21,462 nucleotides of DNA from assembly GCA_964496875.1 (NCBI GenBank), contig CAZCBH010000085.1, forward strand, positions 1 to 21,462. Direction: 5' to 3'. This DNA is from RI-106 sp964496875. Its GTDB lineage: Bacteria; Cyanobacteriota; Vampirovibrionia; Obscuribacterales; Obscuribacteraceae. Positions 16,082 through 21,462 of this stretch are shown here, piece after piece. The notes under the pieces were generated by a model. It searched no databases, was not told the origin of the DNA, and saw nothing but the letters and a program-made list of their open reading frames with translations. The position numbers were made by a program, and so were the translations under genes. Position 1 is the first letter of the stretch, and each line of letters starts with the position of its first letter.

Positions 16082-17074
16082 TCAGATTGCACGACTGACG
16101 CTGGGAAAGACCACCAGAGAACTGCTTCCTTCCGCCGATTGTTTCAAGGCATCGAGAGCTGCGGCAATGAGAACATCAAGCTTATCGCAGGTATCAGGAA
16201 TAGAAGCTATTCCGGCGGAAAAGCGGAGCTGCTGCGAATCGAGACCAGGCTGCAAGGGTTCGCCGCCGAGCGCTCTTTCCAGAGCCTGTACACATTGAAC
16301 ACCACCATTTACAGATGCTCCTGGCAAGAGGACCAGATACTTATTTTCCTGATAATGCCCGATCATATCGATGCTACGTAATACTCTGATGCAACGAAGA
16401 ATAGCCTCCTGCGCGGCTCGCTCCGGTAGGAAACCGATCTTGCCGTCACCATAGTCCACACGCACTCGAAACATGACCAGAGCTAATGGAGTTGCATCGG
16501 CCAAAAATCGCTCGAATTCACGCATCATGAAATAAAGCAAGAATTTTTCCTGGGTTAGAGCAGTGCCCTGTTCTTTGAAGAGATTGCCGGTCGCCTGAAT
16601 ACTGGCCAGATCGAGAGGCACACCGGGAGGAAGCGGAGGACGATTACCGGTGGAAAAACCGGACGGAGCCTGCTGCACCTGCGTGGGCGGAGAGGCTGAA
16701 AGAGCAGGAGAAGGACCGCGATTTACCACTTGTTCGCCGATAACCTCCAGGTCTCTGGAGCTGTCGCATTCAGCAGCGATAAGACTTTCAATCAAAGACA
16801 GGTCATCGCTATCGAAACTCCAGAGCACAGCAGCATCCTGGGTCTCGCCTCTGTGCAGCACCCAGTTTGCCTCGTTGATACTCTCCCCGCAAGAGACTTT
16901 CAACACATAGGTCGCCGGTCCGGTGGCGGCTTTCCAGGGCAATTCTATAACGGCAAGAGGGGTCGTGCGCGCCTGCTCCAGAGCAAATGCGAGTTCGCCG
17001 GAAGCGGGAATGTGACTCAGTTTTTGTAATTTTATGGTGGCAGTAGAGCCCGGGTTGCTTTCTTCGAAGAACAT
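16082..17074 (-). CDS. Protein with degenerate GGDEF-like C-terminal domain
   Basis: A 330-aa soluble protein. Residues 1-115 form an unrecognised N-terminal domain, and 118-155 are a Pro/Ser-rich linker. Residues about 170-325 resemble a GGDEF (diguanylate cyclase) fold: a REFERFLADATPLALVMFRV strand, then HYQENKYLVLLPG at the place of RYGGDEFxVLLPG, then RFSAGIASIPD and an LIAAALDALKQSA helix. The five signature residues read QENKY (242-246), so cyclase activity is not expected; a binding or regulatory role is more likely. It starts at ATG 17074 without a recognisable Shine-Dalgarno, so the start is less certain. The upstream 518-bp region is divergent with the VWA cluster. I did not identify the N-terminal domain. 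Confidence 0.7.
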   Translation of the reverse strand: MFFEESNPGSTATIKLQKLSHIPASGELAFALEQARTTPLAVIELPWKAATGPATYVLKVSCGESINEANWVLHRGETQDAAVLWSFDSDDLSLIESLIAAECDSSRDLEVIGEQVVNRGPSPALSASPPTQVQQAPSGFSTGNRPPLPPGVPLDLASIQATGNLFKEQGTALTQEKFLLYFMMREFERFLADATPLALVMFRVRVDYGDGKIGFLPERAAQEAILRCIRVLRSIDMIGHYQENKYLVLLPGASVNGGVQCVQALERALGGEPLQPGLDSQQLRFSAGIASIPDTCDKLDVLIAAALDALKQSAEGSSSLVVFPSVSRAI

Positions 17075-17592
17075 CTACAAATTGAATGGTAAAAGAGCTA
17101 ATCTCCAACTCTAAAGTTTTACCCATAAGCAGAAAAGACGAATCGAATAAGCACTAGTTTTCAAGAGGATCTTCATAAGCAATTCTTTTCTGTAACTCCG
17201 AAAGCCCTGAGCATTAGCCACAGATCATGTAGTTTATAGCGCGGCTAGCACAACAGATATACAGCCTGACAAAATCACATAAACCCTTGTTATAACCGGC
17301 TGTAGAAAACTTGCATGGTTTGATGATGTCATAAACACTCTTTTATGCTTACCAGATCTTTAACCGTCTTGCTTGTTTCGGATCTCCTCCTGTTTCTATT
17401 TTCAAAGAACCTGTACTTTCATCTAGTCATCGATTCCATAAGCCAACTGAAAAACGAGTAACAAGACTTTTTTGCCAGCACTATAAAAAGCTCCGCCCAA
17501 CGCTGAGCTGTATCAACGCATCCCCCAAGCAGATGCGACGGTCCCGATTGTTGCCGGCAATCCAGCTCTATACCTAAGAAAAAAGGAAAAGT
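17075..17592. other. 518-bp divergent intergenic region upstream of the VWA cluster
   Basis: No coding sequence supported on either strand. It is AT-rich and sits between the minus-strand GGDEF-like gene and the plus-strand VWA gene, so it should hold promoters for both. It has one reasonable plus-strand promoter (17320-17349), a TATAAA box near 17483 without a good -35, a 10-bp palindrome TTGCCGGCAA (17551-17560), and the AAGGA ribosome-binding site just before 17593. No strong terminator or RNA structure was found. Confidence 0.6.
17320..17349 (+). promoter_or_regulatory. Candidate promoter for the VWA/Mxa-like cluster
   Basis: TTGATG (17320-17325) and TATGCT (17344-17349) with an 18-bp spacer, leaving a leader of about 240 nt. 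Pattern match only. Confidence 0.3.
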
Positions 17593-18633
17593 ATGGTTTT
17601 AGCAAATCCAATTTGGCTTCTAAGCCTTCTTTTGCTGCCTCTGCCCTGGATCCTTCTCAGGAGGAAGGGCTACGTCGGATTTCCGAATCTGGAAATCCAG
17701 CGCAACACGCGCGGCAGCCGTTTTTTGAGCGTAATGCCAACCCTTCTGTTAATCCTGGGATTTGTCGCCCTGGCAATCGCCCTCGCCAGACCACAAGCCA
17801 GTGAAGTTCTCTCCACCGAGTCGTTCCAGTCCCGGGACATCATCATCTCCCTGGATAAGTCAGGCTCCATGGAAAGCCCCTTCGGACCGCCATCACCCTC
17901 GGTGGTAGGTGAAACAGACCTGGACAAAGACTTCCCCGGAAAGCCGGACAAGATCCTTGTCCAGGAAGACTATGATCAGTACTCTTACCGGGCAAAGAAA
18001 GGTCAGCGTCGCATCGATCACGCCATAGGCGCTATTCTGGATTTCGTCCGGTACCGGCACAAGATGAACAACGGCGACCGGGTCGGAATCTTCACCTTCG
18101 ACGACGACCAGTACTGGTCCTGGCCGCTCACCCATGACCTGAAGATGATCTTCCGCAAGGCTCACTTCGCAGACGAAGGTGTCGGCGGCGGTACCAACTT
18201 CGGCAGGGTCGAGCCCGGTCCTCTGGATGCTGCCATCGCGCACTTCCAGGAAATGGGCAAAGCCAAGACCCGAGTTTTCATCATGGTCACCGATGGCGAA
18301 GACGCCATTCCCCGTCGTACCATCGACCGCCTGGTGGACCTCTGCCAGGAAAACAACGTTCGGCTTTACGTCATCGGTGTCGGCGAGTCTATCTCCCGGG
18401 GCGCCGATGTGGACATTCTGCGCCTGGCCGAAGCCACCGGCGGCAAATCATTCCGGGTCGACAAACCCGGCGACCTGACCAAGTCGTTTCAAGAAATCGA
18501 CGAACTGGCTCGGTCGGTTGTTACCGTCGAAGTGAACGAGCGCCGTAAGGAACTCTTCCACTGGTTCGCCATCCCGGCGCTTATTCTTCTCCTTCTCGGC
18601 ACTATCCTGCGCTCCCTCGTGGTGAACAGGTAG
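17593..18633 (+). CDS. VWA-domain membrane protein, MxaC/BatA-like
   Basis: A 346-aa protein with two N-terminal helices (about 5-23 and 46-66), a central von Willebrand A domain, and a C-terminal helix (about 323-343), the BatA/MxaC layout. The metal-ion-dependent adhesion site is complete: DKSGS (Asp88, Ser90, Ser92), Thr201 in GGTNFG and Asp234 in VTDGED. Between the first motif and the next helix there is a long acidic insert (about 95-138). Related proteins form membrane complexes with MoxR ATPases that help fold or metallate periplasmic proteins. It is the first gene of a plus-strand unit with good ribosome-binding sites (here AAAAAAGGAAAAG). The first 20 codons are less biased than the rest, which favour C/G-ending codons. 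A MoxR or DUF58 partner is not in the window. Confidence 0.88.
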   Translation: MVLANPIWLLSLLLLPLPWILLRRKGYVGFPNLEIQRNTRGSRFLSVMPTLLLILGFVALAIALARPQASEVLSTESFQSRDIIISLDKSGSMESPFGPPSPSVVGETDLDKDFPGKPDKILVQEDYDQYSYRAKKGQRRIDHAIGAILDFVRYRHKMNNGDRVGIFTFDDDQYWSWPLTHDLKMIFRKAHFADEGVGGGTNFGRVEPGPLDAAIAHFQEMGKAKTRVFIMVTDGEDAIPRRTIDRLVDLCQENNVRLYVIGVGESISRGADVDILRLAEATGGKSFRVDKPGDLTKSFQEIDELARSVVTVEVNERRKELFHWFAIPALILLLLGTILRSLVVNR

Positions 18634-18659
18634 GTCCAGCAAGACAAAGGCACCAAGCT

Positions 18660-19196
18660 ATGAAAACCAAGAACGGCAGCCTGTCTGTGCAAGGATTTAT
18701 CCTGGTCAACCTGGTCAGGGTAGGCATCCTTGCCTGTTTACTGCTCGCCGGATACGGCCTACTGAAGTGGGTCTTCTACACCGGTCCCATGGTGGAAAAA
18801 GACTACTACAGCGCTCTCGAATCTCCGGTCGGTGACGACGTCGACGCCATGTACGGTTACGCCCTGCGCTCCTTCAAGGAGCGCGGCGATAGCTACAGGG
18901 CTAAACTCTACCTCTCTGATGCTTACAACAAGCTCACCCACAACTCGGGTCTGGTACCCGTGGGCGAAGAAGAAAGGGCGAGCCGCATCCAACACATGAT
19001 CGGAGTCGTAAACGAAAGCGAAAAACAGTTTCGAATTGCCATCGCGGCTTATGAAGAATCGCTGAAAGCGAATCCGAATAACCTGGAGAGCAAGTACAAT
19101 CTCGAGCGCCTCAAGAACCAGTTCCCTGACCTGGGCAAGCAAAAGCCAGACCAGCAGGGCGGCAATCAAGCAGGCAACAAGCAAAAAGGCATCTAA
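18660..19196 (+). CDS. Membrane-anchored TPR protein, MxaK/BatC-like
   Basis: A 178-aa protein with one N-terminal transmembrane helix (about 13-35) and a short periplasmic TPR-like region. The clearest repeat is AIAAYEESLKANPNNLESKYNLERLK (split here: AIAAYEESLKANPNN then LESKYNLERLK), near residues 128-154. An earlier helix pair around DDVDAMYGYALRSF may be another. The tail is Gln/Gly/Lys-rich and probably disordered. In mxa clusters a small single-helix protein (MxaK) lies between two VWA genes; Bat operons have a TPR protein (BatC) in a similar place. It presumably scaffolds the VWA partners at the membrane. AAAGG about 10 nt upstream supports the ATG. The gap from the first VWA gene is 26 nt and to the second 12 nt, so co-translation is likely. 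Confidence 0.75.
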   Translation: MKTKNGSLSVQGFILVNLVRVGILACLLLAGYGLLKWVFYTGPMVEKDYYSALESPVGDDVDAMYGYALRSFKERGDSYRAKLYLSDAYNKLTHNSGLVPVGEEERASRIQHMIGVVNESEKQFRIAIAAYEESLKANPNNLESKYNLERLKNQFPDLGKQKPDQQGGNQAGNKQKGI

Positions 19197-19208
19197 CGGA
19201 GCAAGACT

Positions 19209-20291
19209 ATGAACTTCGAGTACCCCATGGCGCTCTGGTTGATGCCGATCATTCCTCCCATCGTAGGAATGTTCTTGTGGCTCGCCTGGCGCCGAGACAA
19301 AGACATGATGAAACGTTTTGGAGAGACTCCCCTTTTCGGGAAGTTCTCCGAGTTCATGCCCGCCGGAAGGTTCGTGGTGACAGCAGTGATGGTGACGGCC
19401 GGTCTGGTCTTCCTCATCACCGCCATCGCGCGACCTGTCCGCGAACAGGGATGGACTGAATTTCCCCACGGAAAGATCGATGTGGTCGCTGTGATCGATG
19501 TCAGCCGCAGCATGGCCGTTCCGGATTATGATAAAGCCCTCAAAGGCTCTGAGTACCCGGATGGTCGCAGGCTGGACATCGCCAAGCATACGATTATGCA
19601 CGACATCATTCCGTCTCTGAACTACAACAAACTGGGAGTGGTAACCTACGCAGGCAAGGCGAATCCTCTCGCCTTCCTCACCGATGACATGCTAGCCATG
19701 CGCTGGGTCTTGAAAGACGGTATAACCATGGGTAGTGCACCCGGCGAGGGTAGCAACATGGTGGAAGCCTTCGATCTTGCCCTGCGTATGTTCGAGCTCG
19801 ACTCCGCAGCGGATCACAAAAAGATTATCGTCCTCTTCTCCGACGGCGGTAATGACGCGGATATCGCCTCTCTACACCAGATCATGAACGAGCTCGAGAA
19901 GCGCGACATCGAACTCATGATCGTGGGCTGCGGCAAACCGATTCCGAGTCCGATCCCAATAAAGCTCCTGTCCAAGGGCGATCAGAATCGCTTCGGTGAC
20001 ATGGAGAACTACGAGCACGAGGGTCAGGTGGTAACGTCGAAGCTCGACGAGAACAGCCTCTTGATCATGCGAAACCGCGGCGGAGCCCGCTATGTGCGCA
20101 TGGTCAACCCCGGCGACTTCCAGATTGGCCGACTGATCTCCGGTGTGGAGGTCACGAAAAAGAAAGGGAAGGAAGAACTCTTTCCCTACTTCCTGATGAC
20201 CGCATTCGCCTTGATGCTGACTGCCATCCTCATTCCTCGCTCGAGCAAGAGCAGGAATTCGAAGAAGACGGCTGCCGGCAAGAAGAAGTAA
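19209..20291 (+). CDS. Second VWA-domain membrane protein, MxaL/BatB-like
   Basis: A 360-aa protein with the same plan as the VWA gene upstream: two N-terminal helices (about 8-26 and 54-73), a VWA domain, and a C-terminal helix (about 333-351) before a Lys/Ser-rich basic tail. The MIDAS motif is present as DVSRS (Asp97, Ser99, Ser101) and Asp212 in FSDGGND. The middle Thr is replaced by Ser (probably Ser182 in GEGSN), which can still bind metal. It has a loop rich in Pro and charged residues (about 227-265) not seen in the first VWA protein. GGAG 7 nt upstream supports the ATG. Paired VWA proteins of this kind act with MoxR-type ATPases in cofactor or metal insertion, so the two probably form a heteromer. 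Confidence 0.87.
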   Translation: MNFEYPMALWLMPIIPPIVGMFLWLAWRRDKDMMKRFGETPLFGKFSEFMPAGRFVVTAVMVTAGLVFLITAIARPVREQGWTEFPHGKIDVVAVIDVSRSMAVPDYDKALKGSEYPDGRRLDIAKHTIMHDIIPSLNYNKLGVVTYAGKANPLAFLTDDMLAMRWVLKDGITMGSAPGEGSNMVEAFDLALRMFELDSAADHKKIIVLFSDGGNDADIASLHQIMNELEKRDIELMIVGCGKPIPSPIPIKLLSKGDQNRFGDMENYEHEGQVVTSKLDENSLLIMRNRGGARYVRMVNPGDFQIGRLISGVEVTKKKGKEELFPYFLMTAFALMLTAILIPRSSKSRNSKKTAAGKKK

Positions 20292-20330
20292 TGCGGTGAT
20301 AAGCCTGGATTCAAATCCAAAGGAAAAACC

Positions 20331-21272
20331 ATGAAGAACGTAATCAAATGCATCTTCTGGCTTGCCCTGCTTGTCACCGGCATCTACTTCGGTGCCGGAT
20401 TGTACAACAAGGCAAGCTTCGAACAATGGCCGACCTTCGAAAGAACCGAAGGCGCCCCCGCCAACGCACCAGATGTGGTGACGCAACAGGCGAGGGATTT
20501 CGGCTGGCGGATCGGCGACATCGTACCGGCGGAGTTCTACATCAAGCAGAAACCCGGGACAGTGGTCGACGTCTACAGCCTCTCTACAGAAGGCGATTTC
20601 GCCATCGTCGGAGTGCCGGAGTTCGAGTACAAAGACTTCGAAGACGGAACGCGATACATCCACATCCGCATGAAGCTACAATCGATGGCCATCGGCGAAC
20701 GACTCCACCTGAAGGGCTACATGCTCTACCGGGACCAGGAGACGAACGAAGACCATCTCTTTGATCTGCCGGTATTCGAGACATACACCTCGAAGACCTG
20801 GGACGGGCGGGATATCGTAAAGGAAGGAGACACCTCCCTGAACAGCCTCGCCCTGGTCATTAATACTCTTCTCTGTGTTGCTCTCGGTGTGGTCGGGGCA
20901 ACCTCTCTTATTTTCCTGAATCGGCATCTGAAGAGGAAGTTCTTCGTCGCGGCACTGCCGGCAGACTTCCATAGCAGAAAGAAGATTGCCCGGAAACGAT
21001 TCGATGCTGTCTACGAGAGGATTGTGGCTGGAGATTTCTCCGAAGCAAACTTCCTCGAGGTGGCTTTGACCATCCGGGAACTCTTCCACCTGCAAACCGC
21101 CGGTTACTCGGAAATAGCGTCTCGCCTGGGCGAAGCGCATCCCTTCCGCAAGCATGTCACCAAGATTCTCCTGATTCTGGGCGAACCGCTCTACCGAAAC
21201 AGGAATCTGACGCTGGCGGAGGTACATGAGCTCAAGCGCACTTTCGACTTGATTGTCCCGCCCCAGGGCTGA
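20331..21272 (+). CDS. MxaA/BatD-like membrane protein
   Basis: A 313-aa protein with an N-terminal signal/anchor helix (about 5-23), a periplasmic beta-rich domain (about 25-168), a transmembrane helix (about 172-196) and a cytoplasmic helical domain. The segment RDFGWRIGDIVP (55-66) resembles the RxFGYxxGD signature near the start of the MxaA ectodomain. The C-terminal region, with EVALTIRELFHL and FRKHVTKILLILGEPLY, resembles the MxaA tail in layout. In methylotrophs MxaA is required, with MxaC, K and L, to load calcium into periplasmic methanol dehydrogenase. Similarity is weak and BatD is an alternative. The product may recognise the client protein on the periplasmic side. AAAGGAAAAACC precedes the ATG, and the next gene follows after 41 nt. 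Confidence 0.6.
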   Translation: MKNVIKCIFWLALLVTGIYFGAGLYNKASFEQWPTFERTEGAPANAPDVVTQQARDFGWRIGDIVPAEFYIKQKPGTVVDVYSLSTEGDFAIVGVPEFEYKDFEDGTRYIHIRMKLQSMAIGERLHLKGYMLYRDQETNEDHLFDLPVFETYTSKTWDGRDIVKEGDTSLNSLALVINTLLCVALGVVGATSLIFLNRHLKRKFFVAALPADFHSRKKIARKRFDAVYERIVAGDFSEANFLEVALTIRELFHLQTAGYSEIASRLGEAHPFRKHVTKILLILGEPLYRNRNLTLAEVHELKRTFDLIVPPQG

Positions 21273-21313
21273 ACCCTTCGTCATTCAACAACCTGTAACC
21301 AAAGGAGTCTGAA

Positions 21314-21462
21314 ATGTTGGAATTCCTTATCGCTCTCGTGCTCAAGGTGGTCGTGCTTCTGGTCGTTGTACCGGCCGTCACCTCAGGCAATGTCGCCGTT
21401 CGCCAGGGCGGTTTCTTCCGGGGTCTTCTGATCCTGCTCAGCATCGGCCTGCTCAACCTGGC
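21314..21462 (+). CDS. Start of a membrane protein (partial, runs off the window)
   Basis: The ATG at 21314 follows AAAGGAGT (21301-21308). The 49 complete codons encode a hydrophobic helix (LIALVLKVVVLLVVVPAV), a short Gly/Arg loop and the start of a second helix (LLILLSIGLLNL). It is probably the next gene of the VWA/Mxa-like unit, as the ribosome-binding site and codon style match. The family cannot be named from this fragment. Confidence 0.7.
   Translation, partial: MLEFLIALVLKVVVLLVVVPAVTSGNVAVRQGGFFRGLLILLSIGLLNL

Noticed and set aside
20306..20319. TGGAT-TCAA-ATCCA hairpin before the MxaA-like gene
   Set aside because: Only 5 bp with a small loop and AT-rich; too weak to claim as a regulatory element.

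Overview
This is a bacterial window of about 21.5 kb with roughly balanced GC. It carries about 17 convincing genes, one cut off at each end, and no rRNA, tRNA or CRISPR array. The organism cannot be fixed from sequence alone. A BtpA-family protein, a PatA-type DUF4388 protein, a TldD/TldE pair and an archaeal-type prolyl-tRNA synthetase would suit a lineage near the Cyanobacteriota/Vampirovibrionia (Melainabacteria), but this is a weak inference.

Layout. 1-670: end of a TruD-like tRNA pseudouridine synthase and a 68-aa charged protein, closed by a clear intrinsic terminator. 671-1909: a gene-free leader and a solitary tyrosine recombinase with an atypical catalytic set. 1975-7177 (minus strand): proS, an alpha/beta hydrolase, tldD and tldE. 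7386-8462 (plus): a DUF4388 protein, whose stop codon overlaps that of a convergent membrane-anchored SGNH-like protein; that gene lies downstream of btpA. 10237-10949: a long gene-free stretch with nested inverted repeats. 10950-14775 (plus): an unknown 184-aa protein, an FtsH AAA+ protease and a site-2 (RseP-type) protease, ending at an intrinsic terminator. 14951-17074: a histone-deacetylase-family hydrolase and a convergent protein with a degenerate GGDEF domain. 17593-end (plus): VWA protein, membrane-anchored TPR protein, second VWA protein, MxaA/BatD-like protein and the start of another membrane protein.

How the genes fit together. The last block has the gene order of the mxaC-mxaK-mxaL genes plus an MxaA-like protein, a cluster known for maturing periplasmic methanol dehydrogenase and related to Bat operons. 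No dehydrogenase, MoxR or DUF58 gene is visible, so the client is unknown. The middle block looks like a membrane-protein quality-control or regulated-proteolysis unit with an uncharacterised first gene. The TldD/TldE pair points to maturation or breakdown of a peptide.

Two themes stand out. First, two codon styles alternate. The 1-541, 10950-14775 and 17593-end blocks strongly prefer G/C-ending codons and have good Shine-Dalgarno sites, while the genes between them use many A/T-ending and AGA/ATA codons. Second, several proteins in the second group keep a recognisable fold but have lost signature residues: the SGNH-like protein, the GGDEF-like protein, the tyrosine recombinase and the C-terminal zinc site of ProRS.
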